A stretch of 64,000 bases of DNA from assembly GCA_965262705.1 (NCBI GenBank), contig OZ253556.1, forward strand, positions 1,674,001 through 1,738,000, written 5' to 3'. Both the position numbers and the translations under genes were made by a program. Of the stretch, positions 26,568-36,048 are shown one piece after another (position 1 is the stretch's first letter; every line of letters begins with the position of its first letter). The notes below the pieces were generated by a model. The model was not told where the DNA came from, ran no database searches, and saw only the letters and a list, made by a program, of their open reading frames with translations. The DNA comes from UJ101 sp965262705. Lineage in GTDB: Bacteria > Bacteroidota > Bacteroidia > Flavobacteriales > UJ101.

Positions 26568-26729
26568 ATGTACAAAATAATATTCTCTTGGGACTTTGTA
26601 GGGTTTATAGTGATTACTATCATTGGATGTACGCCTGCTATTGCAGCTATTTTAATCTATAATTTTGGAGGAAGACGTGAAAGAAATCAACAAAATACAA
26701 AAAGAAAGAGCAGAAAAAGTAAACAATAA
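26568..26729 (+). CDS. Small single-span membrane protein
   Basis: A 53-residue frame from ATG at 26568. It has one hydrophobic segment (VGFIVITIIGCTPAIAAILI) followed by a strongly basic tail (GGRRERNQQNTKRKSRKSKQ). The positive-inside rule would place the tail in the cytoplasm. It sits between hmuY and the second HmuY-like gene and could belong to the haem operon. No family recognised; it could also be a chance frame. Confidence 0.4.
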   Translation: MYKIIFSWDFVGFIVITIIGCTPAIAAILIYNFGGRRERNQQNTKRKSRKSKQ

Positions 26730-26790
26730 TGGAAGGATTTACCTCTTAGAATGGTAAAAAAAAATTATTCATTATATAAATAAACAAAAT

Positions 26791-27039
26791 TATGAGAAAT
26801 CAAACAAAATGTTTACCGTTTTTAGTTTTTACCGTTGGCGAGGCCATCGGCAGGAAACCAGATTTTTTAGAAATTAAACCGAACCTTTTTATTCATTTTA
26901 ATATCAATATAAAGTTATGAGAAATCAAACAAAATATTTACCGTTTTTAGTTTTTGCCTATGGCAAGGCCATGGGTAGAAAACCAAATTTTTTAAAAATT
27001 AAACTTAACCTTTTTATTCATTATTTAAATATAAATATC
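26791..27039 (+). repeat. Tandem partial copies of a lipoprotein gene start
   Basis: Units starting with ATGAGAAATCAAACAAAAT at 26791 and 26917 are followed 123 bp later by the related real gene start ATGAGAAAGTACATTAAAT at 27040. Each unit encodes LPFLVF-type leader residues and then non-coding 5' sequence with TTTTTATTCATT. The longer frame from 26917 runs into the gene, but the true signal peptide starts at 27040. Confidence 0.7.
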
Positions 27040-28341
27040 ATGAGAAAGTACATTAAATGTTTACCGTTTTTAGTGTTTGCCGCCTGCATAACAAGCTGCG
27101 ACAATGAAGATAAAATGCTCAACCCCGACAGTTTGAAGGCATCTGCCAAGGCTGCCAGGATAGAAGCAAAATCCGGCGGAACGATCGATGTAGATCTGGG
27201 AGGCCCCAACGAGCCTAACAATGTGTATATTGACCTATCCACCGGTAATACCAAAGTCGTACGGCGCGATGCCTGGGAGCTGGGTTTTTATAATGGAGAT
27301 AAGAACCGCGTATTTTTAAACGCTTCTATTTTGGTAACCGCCGCTAAGACCGAATTTACCAATATTAATAGCGTAAGCCGCAGCAGTGAATTTACGAAAC
27401 CTATGAAATTAAAATCTTTAGGAGTATTTGGAGCATTGCTTCCTCGTTTTTTTAAGCCCAGAGAGGTAACCGTAGAGAATGTAGAACAGCTTATCGAGGG
27501 CTTGCCTTTAGAATTAGGCATGTACGGATCTCCATCCCCAGAAGAAGAACACCCAGAAAAGACAATCTCATTTACCGATAATCAGCAGGGCACGCTGGAC
27601 GGAACTGCCCTGGGCGAAATTGCTTCAGACGCTTCGCAGGCAAAGGTATATATTGTATCGGCGGGTTATGAAGTTCCTGGTACCAAGCCCGGTAAAGGAT
27701 CCATTGAAACCAAAGGAGCGCAAAGAGGCTTTTATAAAATAAAGGTCTTTATGAGAGGGAACCAGTATGTGATTCAATATGCCCCATTAGAGGCAACAAA
27801 GCCTACAGAAGAAGCCGTTATAACTAAAAATAGAGCCTATAACCTGAGCTTCTTTAGCCTTGTGCACGGAAAGACAGTAGAGGCAGCAGCACCGCCCAAA
27901 GCGGAGTTTGATATTAATTTTGCCGGCGTTTTTGGGTTTTATGGTTATGAAACCTCTCATATTGACGGCAAGAAATATTGGGCAGGCGTTGCCTATTCTG
28001 ATTATGCGCTGACCAATAATTTGGGCGGCACTGGGGTGTATAGCATCCATACGCAAAAATGGGATGAGTCCGCTAATACCTATATCCCTACTAACGAGCC
28101 TTCTTATGAGGCGTTTACCCGGGCAAATATTGATGAAAAACTATTTGTGTACGATGACCGTTCAGTGATTGACAGCCATTGGAGAAGGGCTTTCCCGCCC
28201 CGCAGATTAATTCCGGGGGTCTATTATATTATCAAAGACTTTGAGGGAAATATCTATAAACTGAAGTTTACAGGCTTTTTGGGCGGTGATCAATCAAAAG
28301 AACGCGGCTATCCGCAGTTTGAATATAAATTATTAAAATAA
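27040..28341 (+). CDS. HmuY-family lipoprotein, paralogue of hmuY
   Basis: Start chosen at 27040 because MRKYIKCLPFLVFAACITSC is then a proper lipoprotein signal; an in-frame ATG at 26917 only adds duplicated leader sequence. The 433-residue product matches the gene at 25184 along its length: GGTIDVDLGGPNEPNNVYID, RRDAWELGFYNGDKNRVFLN, LVTAAKTEF, SFTDNQQGTLDGTALGEIAS, and FEGNIYKLKFTGFLGG. The two genes are an evident duplication with diverged middle parts. Together with hmuY it could widen the range of haem sources or vary a surface antigen (inference). Confidence 0.82.
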   Translation: MRKYIKCLPFLVFAACITSCDNEDKMLNPDSLKASAKAARIEAKSGGTIDVDLGGPNEPNNVYIDLSTGNTKVVRRDAWELGFYNGDKNRVFLNASILVTAAKTEFTNINSVSRSSEFTKPMKLKSLGVFGALLPRFFKPREVTVENVEQLIEGLPLELGMYGSPSPEEEHPEKTISFTDNQQGTLDGTALGEIASDASQAKVYIVSAGYEVPGTKPGKGSIETKGAQRGFYKIKVFMRGNQYVIQYAPLEATKPTEEAVITKNRAYNLSFFSLVHGKTVEAAAPPKAEFDINFAGVFGFYGYETSHIDGKKYWAGVAYSDYALTNNLGGTGVYSIHTQKWDESANTYIPTNEPSYEAFTRANIDEKLFVYDDRSVIDSHWRRAFPPRRLIPGVYYIIKDFEGNIYKLKFTGFLGGDQSKERGYPQFEYKLLK

Positions 28342-28625
28342 CGTAACCATAGAGAAGCCAAAATTAAGACCTTTAAGTTTGCGCTGATTTTCGTTCAGTT
28401 GCCGCATCTATGAAATGGAGTTAAACGGAACCTCAGCGCAGTTTAAAGTTCTTTTTAACAAGGCCTCATAATTTCAAACGTGTATTTGTATAAAATGAAT
28501 CATATCTTTTTTTAAATATTGTTTTGTTTACGCCTCCCTTCTTATGGAGCGGGAGGCGCCCCTTGGGGGAAACAAAAGAAACCAAAACACAGAAACAACT
28601 TAAATAAAAAATAAAAATACATCTT
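28342..28625 (+). promoter_or_regulatory. Intergenic region with hairpin, shared 5' module
   Basis: A hairpin CGCCTCCC/GGGAGGCG lies at 28531-28558. From here to the ATG, sequence is shared with the 5' flank of the gene at 31580 and, in its last 40 bp (AAATAAAAATACATCTTATG), with that at 34961. The hairpin may terminate upstream transcription or control the family members. Confidence 0.5.
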
Positions 28626-30011
28626 ATGAATACTAGTAAAAAAATATGGTCTCTCTTGTTAGGGATCAGCATAATAACCAGCATATCCTATGCCTGCAAA
28701 GATGATGAAGAAGGCGGCAGCGATATGCAGCAACACTTTGACGACTTACATACCCGTTTGTCGGACATTTTAAAAGGCCTGGCAGCGACGGTTAAAAAAA
28801 ACGGGGAGCGATCACAAACGGCAGAGCAAGCAGCAAAAACGATTGAGGAGGCTTCAAAAAAGTTTAAGCAAGACCCTCAAAAAGCCAAAGAAACCGCAGA
28901 AATATTGGCTTCGGCGGCAGAAATGATCACACAATACACTGAGGGGTATTCTACGATAGAAAAAAGCCTTTCAGAGGAATTAACCGCAGCAAAAACAGCA
29001 CTGGAAATGCCCAGACAGACCCCTGCCGATTCACAGTTAGACGAGGTTTTAAACAAACTAAAGGAAATTATCGGCATATTACAAAACTCGGTCGTCATTC
29101 CCGATACCCATTTTCTAGACTATTTAAAAACCATAGTGCCCGACGCCTTTATCTATGGAAAAGATTTACTCTATACCGAATCGCCGGAAGTAAAACAAAC
29201 CAAAAAAATATATATTAGCGGCGGCACCTATATGGACGACATCTACTGTGAAATACAATCCTTAAAAGGGATAGAATACTTTACGGGATTACAAGATTTG
29301 GATATATATCATATTAAAGTAAGAAATTTAGACCTGAGCCAAAATATACAGTTGAAGGAGATATCAGTATCAAATAATCCAAGACTTACCAAATTGGTTC
29401 TCGGCAATAAGCCCGCTTTAACGAAGTTGAGTTGCGGTTATAATAAACTGACGAGTTTGGATGTAAGTAAAAATACCGCTTTAACCTATTTGAGTTGTCA
29501 GAATAATAATCAATTGGAACAAGTGGTTTTTGGCAATAAGCCCGCTTTAACCGAATTGTGGTTAACTGATTGCAATATTAATAGTTTGGATCTAAGCCAA
29601 ATGCCCGCTTTAACCAAATTGAAATGCTCTTATAATGAACTGACGAGTTTGGATGTAAGTAAAAATCCCGCTTTAACCGAATTGAATTTAATTGATTGCA
29701 ATATTAATAGTTTGGACCTAAGCCAAAATACGGCTTTAGAAATATTGTATTGCTATAATAATAAACTCACAAGTTTGGATCTAAGCCAAAATACGGCTTT
29801 ACGATACTTGACTTGCGGTGAGAACCCGATTACAATTTTAGATGTAAGTCATAAAAAACAACTCAAGAATTTGAGTGCGCGTTGTAAAGGACTTAAGAAG
29901 TTGATTGTATGCGATACTCCATTACTAACTGGTTATTATGTTCCCGAGGGCTGTTCAATTATAAAGGACTGCCCAGAACAGAGCCATACCGGTATCAGCA
30001 CGCCGTTTTAA
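28626..30011 (+). CDS. Coiled-coil plus leucine-rich-repeat lipoprotein
   Basis: A 461-residue lipoprotein. Residues 1-24 are the type-A leader (MNTSKKIWSLLLGISIITSI, lipobox YAC), residues about 30-155 an Ala/Glu/Lys-rich coiled-coil module, then a short cap (IPDTHFLDYLKTIVPDAF). From about residue 230 there are leucine-rich repeats of about 21 residues (LTSLDVSKNPALTEL type, with Cys at a fixed position), and a C-terminal cap with ILDVSHKKQLKNL and a Cys pair. LRRs of this kind are protein-binding surfaces on Bacteroidota adhesins. No HmuY domain. Its first about 195 residues are virtually identical to the next gene. Confidence 0.8.
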   Translation: MNTSKKIWSLLLGISIITSISYACKDDEEGGSDMQQHFDDLHTRLSDILKGLAATVKKNGERSQTAEQAAKTIEEASKKFKQDPQKAKETAEILASAAEMITQYTEGYSTIEKSLSEELTAAKTALEMPRQTPADSQLDEVLNKLKEIIGILQNSVVIPDTHFLDYLKTIVPDAFIYGKDLLYTESPEVKQTKKIYISGGTYMDDIYCEIQSLKGIEYFTGLQDLDIYHIKVRNLDLSQNIQLKEISVSNNPRLTKLVLGNKPALTKLSCGYNKLTSLDVSKNTALTYLSCQNNNQLEQVVFGNKPALTELWLTDCNINSLDLSQMPALTKLKCSYNELTSLDVSKNPALTELNLIDCNINSLDLSQNTALEILYCYNNKLTSLDLSQNTALRYLTCGENPITILDVSHKKQLKNLSARCKGLKKLIVCDTPLLTGYYVPEGCSIIKDCPEQSHTGISTPF

Positions 30012-30131
30012 TATAAAAAAATAAAGAGCATTGGCAGAATACAAAACTTTTTAAAAACCAAACCTAAACCTTTTTATTCATTAACACAGGAACAAGTTAA
30101 ATCAGGAACAAGTTAAATAAAAACAAATCTT

Positions 30132-31400
30132 ATGAATACTAGTAAAAAAATATGGTCTCTCTTGTTAGGGATCAGCATAATAACCAGCATATCCTATGCC
30201 TGCAAAGATGATGAAGAAGGCGGCAGCGATATGCAGCAACACTTTGACGACTTACATACCCGTTTGTCGGACATTTTAAAAGGCCTGGCAGCGACGGTTA
30301 AAAAAAACGGGGAGCGATCACAAACGGCAGAGCAAGCAGCAAAAACGATTGAGGAGGCTTCAAAAAAGTTTAAGCAAGACCCTCAAAAAGCCAAAGAAAC
30401 CGCAGAAATATTGGCTTCGGCGGCAGAAATGATCACACAATACACTGAGGGGTATTCTACGATAGAAAAAAGTCTTTCAGAGGAATTAACCGCAGCAAAA
30501 ACAGCACTGGAAATGCCCAGACAGACCCCTGCCGATTCACAGTTAGACGAGGTTTTAAACAAACTAAAGGAAATTATCGGCATATTACAAAACTCGGTCG
30601 TCATTCCCGATACCCATTTTCTAGACTATTTAAAAACCATAGTGCCCGACGCCTTTATCTATGGAAAAGATTTACTCTATACCGAATCGCCGGAAGTAAA
30701 ACAAGCCAAAAAAATAGTTATTGACGGCACCTATATGGATGACGGCATCTATTATGAAATACAATCCTTAAAAGGGATAGAATACTTTACGGGATTACAA
30801 GATTTGGATATATATCATATTAAAGTAAGAAATTTAGACCTGAGCCAAAATATACAGTTGAAGGAGATATCAGTATCAAATAATCCAAGACTTACCAAAT
30901 TGGTTCTCGGCAATAAGCCCGCTTTAACGGAGTTGAGTTGCGATAATAATAAACTGACGAGTTTGGATGTAAGTAAAAATCCCGCTTTAACGAAATTGTA
31001 TTGCGATAGTAATAAACTAACGAGTTTGGATGTAAGTAAAAATCCCGCTTTAACGGAGTTGTGTTGCGATCATAATAAACTAACGAGTTTGGATGTAAGT
31101 AAAAATCCTGCTTTAACTAATTTGTATTGCTATGCTAATCAACTGACGAGTTTGGATCTAACGCAAAATCCCGCTTTAACTGAATTGTCGTGCGCTAATA
31201 ACCCGATTACAATTTTAGATGTAAGTCATAAAAAACACCTTAAGAAGCTTTATGCAGGTTATGAAGAACTTAAGAAGTTGATTGTATGCGATACTCCATT
31301 ACTAACTTACTATAATGTTCCCAAGAGTTGTTCAATTATAGAGGACTGCCCAGAACAGAGCCATACCGGTATCAGTACGCCGTTTGAATTAAATTATTAA
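30132..31400 (+). CDS. Coiled-coil plus leucine-rich-repeat lipoprotein, paralogue
   Basis: A 422-residue copy of the gene at 28626, 1,506 bp downstream. Leader and coiled coil are the same protein with almost no DNA change; the LRR part differs in number and sequence of repeats. Four consecutive 63-bp units at about 30920-31190 (LTSLDVSKNPALTEL, LYCDSNK, LCCDHNK, LYCYANQ) are near-perfect tandem repeats, so copy number could change by slippage. The C-terminal cap (ILDVSHKKHLKKL, then CSIIEDCPEQSHTG) is conserved. The pattern, constant N-terminus and variable recognition surface, resembles an antigenically variable adhesin family. Confidence 0.8.
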   Translation: MNTSKKIWSLLLGISIITSISYACKDDEEGGSDMQQHFDDLHTRLSDILKGLAATVKKNGERSQTAEQAAKTIEEASKKFKQDPQKAKETAEILASAAEMITQYTEGYSTIEKSLSEELTAAKTALEMPRQTPADSQLDEVLNKLKEIIGILQNSVVIPDTHFLDYLKTIVPDAFIYGKDLLYTESPEVKQAKKIVIDGTYMDDGIYYEIQSLKGIEYFTGLQDLDIYHIKVRNLDLSQNIQLKEISVSNNPRLTKLVLGNKPALTELSCDNNKLTSLDVSKNPALTKLYCDSNKLTSLDVSKNPALTELCCDHNKLTSLDVSKNPALTNLYCYANQLTSLDLTQNPALTELSCANNPITILDVSHKKHLKKLYAGYEELKKLIVCDTPLLTYYNVPKSCSIIEDCPEQSHTGISTPFELNY

Positions 31401-31467
31401 AATAACGCAACCATAGAGAAGAACCTAAAATTGAGGCCATTCTTTTTTTAAATATTGTTTTGTTTAC

Positions 31468-31493
31468 GCCTCCCTTCTTATGGAGCGGGAGGT
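31468..31493 (+). promoter_or_regulatory. Hairpin in the shared 5' module
   Basis: GCCTCCC with GGGAGGT, the same hairpin as at 28531, inside a copy of the same 5' flank upstream of the gene at 31580. Confidence 0.5.
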
Positions 31494-31579
31494 GCCTCTT
31501 TGGGGGAAAACAAGAGAAACCAAAACACAGAAATAACTTAAATAACTTATAACTTAAATAAAAAATAAAAATACATCTT

Positions 31580-33400
31580 ATGAATACTATACAAAAAATA
31601 TTATCCCTATGGTTAGGGGTCAGCATAATAACCAGCATACCCTATGCCTGCAAAGATGATGATAAAGACAGTGGAATTAGCATAAAGCAGGCAACTGAGG
31701 AAATACAAAAAATTCAGAAACAAATCGATGAACTTGCTAAGGTCTTAGAACCCGAAGAAGCGGGGAAACGGCTTGAGCAGTCGGCAAAAAGCCTGGCAGA
31801 GGCGGCTGCAACCTCCGCAGACGCCGGACAACACTTACAGGAGGCAGCTCAACAACTCGCAGAGGCGGCTGAAGTCCTCCAAAAAGAAGGAGAAGAAGAT
31901 TCTAAAACTGTCGAAAAGATAAAAGAAGCGGCAGAGCAAATGAAGCAGGCGGGGGCCGCCCCCGGGCAGACAGAAGAACAAACCCGGCAGGCTTTTACCC
32001 AAATCTTAGAAAAACTCCAGCAGGCAAAAGATTTTATGATAACACCTGAAAACTTAGTGACCATCCCCGATAAAGCATTTTATGAGGAATTACAGAATCA
32101 GCTGCCCCCGGGTGTAGTTCATGATGGGAAACTTAATCTAAATTCAAAAGCAATAAAAAAGACGAAAAAACTGCTTTTATGGAGTGGGAAAATACAATCC
32201 TTGGAAGGCATTGAATACTTTACTGGTTTAGAGGGATTGTCCTCCAAAGGGAATCCTTTGACAGAGCTGGATCTAAGCCAAAATACGGCTTTAACTTGGT
32301 TGGTTTGCACTAATAATCAACTGACGAGTTTGGATCTAAGTAAAAATATGGCTTTAACTACGTTGAATTGCACTAATAGTCAACTGAAGAGTTTAGATCT
32401 AAGCCAAAATACCGCTTTAGAAACATTGTACTGCTCGAATAATAAAAGTCTTTCAAAGATAAATCTTAGGGCTTGTAAGAACTTAATAATATTACAAGTA
32501 AATGATGCGAATCTTACGGAATTAGATCTAAGTCAAAATACGGCTTTAGATAATTTGAGTTGCAAGGGGAATCATTTGACAGAACTGGATCTAAGCAATA
32601 TTCCTTCTTTCACAAAAGATGCAAAGGCTGGACTTACTGTTGATGAGGGGGTGAAAGTGAAATATTACAGCCCCATAATCGTAAAAACCATAAAGGAATT
32701 GTATGCACCAGCAAATCGAGCAAATATTGATTCAACAGATGAAGATTATGCTGTAATTAAGATTAGCCTTCAGAACTTTTTTGGTGCCATTGACCACTTT
32801 ACAAAATTTGATTTTGCCTCTGGCAAAAAAGTACCCGCAGAAAGCAATGAATGGGATATTGCTTTTGCCGGGCAGTTTATTATCGTAAATGGCGGGGAAA
32901 AAATAAAAGGATGCACCGATGATGCAAAATCCGAATTAGAAGAGGGTTTAGAACAATCCTGCACCGTGGACAACGTACAGCCCGAGCGTACCGGCAATGC
33001 CGCAGCTGCTATTTATACAGATGAGGATTATGAGGCGGTAAATTTTGATGAGATAAAACAGGTAAAAGACGCAGATTGGAAACAGGATACGGAAACGGGA
33101 GCGGCAATTGAAGAAACGGACGATGCTATGGATTATTTTAATCCGAACGGATTGTATCAACTGAATTTTATTTCTTACGATGATCCGCAATATCTTGTCT
33201 TTATGCCCTTAGATTATAGAATGGCACTCTTTAGAACAAGGGACGGACACTATGTAAAAATGCAGATTCTAAACTTTTATAAGGGGTATGAGCATCCTGA
33301 GGACGTTCCAGCCCAAAGCCTGGAGTATGGCTATATAAGCTTTAAATATGCATATAACCGCGAAAAAGGGAGTACCGATTTAGATACTTCCTCGCCTTAA
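31580..33400 (+). CDS. Mosaic lipoprotein: coiled coil + LRR + HmuY-like domain
   Basis: A 606-residue lipoprotein. Leader type A (MNTIQKILSLWLGVSIITSI, lipobox YAC), an Ala/Glu coiled coil at about 35-155, the cap IPDKAFYEELQNQLPPG, and LRRs of 21 residues at about 200-350 (LTELDLSQNTALTWLVC). A HmuY-like domain follows at about 370-595: FTKFDFASGKKVPAESNEWD, IAFAGQFIIVNGGEKI, QPERTGNAAAAIY, FRTRDGHYVKMQILNFYKG, ending in YNREKGSTDLDTSS. This is the clearest case where the LRR and haem-type modules are fused. Surface anchoring is inferred from the lipobox; binding partner unknown. Confidence 0.8.
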   Translation: MNTIQKILSLWLGVSIITSIPYACKDDDKDSGISIKQATEEIQKIQKQIDELAKVLEPEEAGKRLEQSAKSLAEAAATSADAGQHLQEAAQQLAEAAEVLQKEGEEDSKTVEKIKEAAEQMKQAGAAPGQTEEQTRQAFTQILEKLQQAKDFMITPENLVTIPDKAFYEELQNQLPPGVVHDGKLNLNSKAIKKTKKLLLWSGKIQSLEGIEYFTGLEGLSSKGNPLTELDLSQNTALTWLVCTNNQLTSLDLSKNMALTTLNCTNSQLKSLDLSQNTALETLYCSNNKSLSKINLRACKNLIILQVNDANLTELDLSQNTALDNLSCKGNHLTELDLSNIPSFTKDAKAGLTVDEGVKVKYYSPIIVKTIKELYAPANRANIDSTDEDYAVIKISLQNFFGAIDHFTKFDFASGKKVPAESNEWDIAFAGQFIIVNGGEKIKGCTDDAKSELEEGLEQSCTVDNVQPERTGNAAAAIYTDEDYEAVNFDEIKQVKDADWKQDTETGAAIEETDDAMDYFNPNGLYQLNFISYDDPQYLVFMPLDYRMALFRTRDGHYVKMQILNFYKGYEHPEDVPAQSLEYGYISFKYAYNREKGSTDLDTSSP

Positions 33401-33420
33401 AATACACTTAATGCAGGCCC

Positions 33421-33446
33421 GGAGGGGCAGCATGCCCCTCCCTTTT
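33421..33446 (+). terminator. Rho-independent terminator
   Basis: A 9-bp stem GGAGGGGCA/TGCCCCTCC with a 3-base loop, followed by CTTTT, 20 bp after the stop of the mosaic lipoprotein gene. Confidence 0.75.
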
Positions 33447-33498
33447 AAAAATAAATAAATTAAAAAAATCGATAAATAACCCATTAAATACAATTAAA

Positions 33499-34761
33499 AT
33501 GAATACATTAAAAAAAGTAGTTCCCTTTCTATTAGGGATAACCGTAATGATCAGCACAATCTATTCCTGCGAAGACGATAAGGAGGATAGCAATGTCTCT
33601 AATATGGAGCAGCTGGTGAAGGATATATCAAAAATCGGAGATGAAATCAATAAGTTTGTTCAGGCCTTAGAAAATGGAGAAGCCACGCAAAGGATGGAGA
33701 GCGCGGCGGAGAGTCTGAAAGAGGCGGCAGCAGCAAAATCCTCAGAAACCAGCCCAAAGCTGGCAGAGTTGGCACAAGCGATCTTAACGGCGGCACAAGC
33801 GCTCAAGGCAGAGGGAGAAGACTCCCAGGGTGCAGGACATCTATTAGAACAAGCAGCACGCCAAATTAAAGAGGCCGCCGAGCAGCACACACAAAAGGGA
33901 ACGGCACAAAAACTTGATAAAGTCTTACCATTACTCCAGGAAGCAAAAGAATTAATAGCGGTTACCATGAGCGGAAAAAGCAGTCAGGAGGATGAAAAAA
34001 TCCAATCTGAACCAGCAGAGGAAAAAATGTTCGTAAAAACCATTACGAGTTTCTACGCGCCCTTAAGTAAACAATTTATGGATAGTGGAAGATATAAGGA
34101 ATCTATATTTGGACAACTTGTGTGGTATCAAATTGATACCTTTACAAAATTTGATTTTGCCTCTGGCAAAGAAGTACCCGCAGATAGCGATGAATGGGAT
34201 ATTGCTCTTGCTGGAAATATACTTATCATAAACGGGGGGGAGAAATATAAAGATGTTTGCGATAAACGTGATACATGGTTAAAAGCAATAGGTCCTCATC
34301 CGTTAGTTCAACCAGATTATTGTTTAGTTGATAAGATACAGCCTGAGCGCACCGGCAAGGCTGCGCTTTACTTTGCAAAGACATATGAATTTGATGAAAT
34401 AAAAAATGCAAAAGAGTTTGTAGAAGAAGAAGGCGGATGGAGACAGGATACCGCTGAAGAACGCGCCCTTGAAGATGATCTTTTTTCTTTCGATCATAGT
34501 GGTTATTCCTATAAACCAATAGGTGGAATCTTGATATTTAAAACGAGAAACGGTAAATATGCTAAGGTGCAAATGATAAGCTGCTATAAAGATCCGCACA
34601 AAACAGATGTTACGGAAAAAGTAGAGTATATGTATTATACTTTTAAATACGCATATAATCCTACAGGAAGTCCTGATCTGGATACTTCTTCTATGGAGCA
34701 GCCCAGTAATGCAAGAGAATATCCTAAAGTATATCATATAAAATACTATAAGCCCCTTTAG
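33499..34761 (+). CDS. Mosaic lipoprotein: coiled coil + HmuY-like domain
   Basis: A 420-residue lipoprotein with leader MNTLKKVVPFLLGITVMIST (lipobox YSC) and an Ala/Glu-rich coiled coil at about 30-155 (ESAAESLKEAAAAKSSET). The LRR block is absent, and a HmuY-like domain starts at about 175: FTKFDFASGKEVPADSDEWD, IALAGNILIINGG, QPERTGKAALYF, GGWRQDTAEERALEDD, LIFKTRNGKYAKVQMI. It is the same plan as the gene at 31580 minus the LRRs, so deletion or insertion of whole modules is evident. Its C-terminal tail after PDLDTSS is unique. Confidence 0.78.
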   Translation: MNTLKKVVPFLLGITVMISTIYSCEDDKEDSNVSNMEQLVKDISKIGDEINKFVQALENGEATQRMESAAESLKEAAAAKSSETSPKLAELAQAILTAAQALKAEGEDSQGAGHLLEQAARQIKEAAEQHTQKGTAQKLDKVLPLLQEAKELIAVTMSGKSSQEDEKIQSEPAEEKMFVKTITSFYAPLSKQFMDSGRYKESIFGQLVWYQIDTFTKFDFASGKEVPADSDEWDIALAGNILIINGGEKYKDVCDKRDTWLKAIGPHPLVQPDYCLVDKIQPERTGKAALYFAKTYEFDEIKNAKEFVEEEGGWRQDTAEERALEDDLFSFDHSGYSYKPIGGILIFKTRNGKYAKVQMISCYKDPHKTDVTEKVEYMYYTFKYAYNPTGSPDLDTSSMEQPSNAREYPKVYHIKYYKPL

Positions 34762-34832
34762 AGACCTTAATTAAAAATGAATTGATAATATGGCATTATG
34801 AGAAAAGCTGTAACACTCCCTTGCCGGATGAT

Positions 34833-34898
34833 AATACCGCACAGCAGCACATCCGCTTAGTTGCGGTATTGGTATGCAGGCAGGAGAATATCCTGCCT
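34833..34898 (+). promoter_or_regulatory. Two consecutive hairpins between lipoprotein genes
   Basis: AATACCGCA/TGCGGTATT at 34833-34870 and AGGCAGGA/TCCTGCCT at 34878-34898. Neither is followed by a strong T tract on the plus strand, so terminator function is uncertain. Confidence 0.45.
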
Positions 34899-34960
34899 AG
34901 GGCGGGGAAACAAAGAAATCAAAACATAAAAAATAAATAATACAAATAAAAATACATCTT

Positions 34961-35440
34961 ATGAATACTATCAAAAAAATATGGTCTCTCTTGTTAGGGA
35001 TCAGCATAATGACGAGCATGCCCTATGCCTGCAAAGACGATGATGAAAGCAATAGCAAAATGCAGGAACAGCTTGACCAATTACATACTAAAGTGTCAGA
35101 AATACTAAAAAACCTGGCAGCAGCGGTTAAAAAAACTGCAGAGCAATCAGAAGTGTCAGAAAGAGTGGCAGAAACGATTGAAAAAGCCGCAGAAATGTTT
35201 AAGGAAACCCCCCAAGAAACAGAAAAAATTGCAGCTACGCTGGCCTCGGCAGCAGAAATGATCACGGAATACGCACAAGAACAGCATACGACTGCAGAAA
35301 GCGTTTTAAAAGAATTGACCGAGGCAGTAGAATCTAAAGAACAATCCCCGTCTGAAACGGGAATGGATGAGATTTTAAAAACGCTGCAGGAAATTATTGA
35401 TTTGATAACCGACCCGGGCGAAGGTTCTTCTACCGGTTAG
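34961..35440 (+). CDS. Short coiled-coil lipoprotein (leader and coil module only)
   Basis: A 159-residue lipoprotein that contains only the leader (MNTIKKIWSLLLGISIMTSM, lipobox YAC) and the coiled-coil module of its neighbours (MQEQLDQLHTKVSEILKNLA to DEILKTLQEIIDLI). The end comes just before the position where the LRR cap begins in the paralogues. It is either a truncated relative or a stand-alone coil partner able to oligomerise with the longer proteins (inference). The 5' flank is shared with them. Confidence 0.7.
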   Translation: MNTIKKIWSLLLGISIMTSMPYACKDDDESNSKMQEQLDQLHTKVSEILKNLAAAVKKTAEQSEVSERVAETIEKAAEMFKETPQETEKIAATLASAAEMITEYAQEQHTTAESVLKELTEAVESKEQSPSETGMDEILKTLQEIIDLITDPGEGSSTG

Positions 35441-36048
35441 CTAGCCAATGGGGTTTCCTAAGGCAACTATGGAAAAAAAAGGGATAGGCATGGACGAATA
35501 TAAGCGGCGGCAAGGGCGCCCCTGCATGGAAATATATGCAGGGGGTCTCATGCTCATCTTAAAAGCTATGCAAAAAGTCTTGTGTAAACCAAATTTTACC
35601 TTATGAAATAAGGGATTGGCTGAAACATTTTCAACTTAATCTATTTGATAACATAATACCATTGCAAAAAGCACTTTAGCTGGTAAAATGCAACGCCCGA
35701 TAAAAATTAAGCACCGCAACAACCTTATGGGTGTGGAGGATTTTAATTTTTTGAGAAGGAAGCCGTTTGAAGCTAAATGTTTCTGTATGTATGGATATTT
35801 TATATTCTGCAATGTTCTTAACATTCATTAAGTATATCCTGCTTTCATACAGCCTTTCGTGTGTTTGCCTTGATTATAAACAAAACCCTCTTGCCTTATG
35901 ATTTTTGCTAAATATGCTTGATAGGATTCATTATGGGGGTGTTTTTTTTATAAAGTTCAATATAACTTTGACCCTCGATTTTTTCCATAACACTTATCAA
36001 TTATAAACAACTAGAATACATCTTTTAAAAATATAAATTGATCATTTT
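35441..36048. other. Long intergenic region with hairpin and a decayed MITE
   Basis: A hairpin CCCCTGCAT/ATGCAGGGG lies at 35519-35544. A decayed MITE with altered ends (ACCATTGCAAAAAGCAC and TTCTGCAATGTTCT) spans about 35653-35820. The rest is AT-rich with no gene seen. Confidence 0.6.
35653..35820. mobile_element. MITE-like element, decayed copy 4
   Basis: Inverted-orientation core (CGATAAAAATTAAGCACC, GGATTTTAATTTTTTGAGAA) is intact but both ends have several mismatches to GAGACCGTTGCA. An older insertion. Confidence 0.7.

Noticed and set aside
30910..31190. Regular 63-bp repeats, considered as a CRISPR array
   Set aside because: The repeats are in frame within an LRR gene and encode 21-residue LRR units; there are no spacers and no cas genes.
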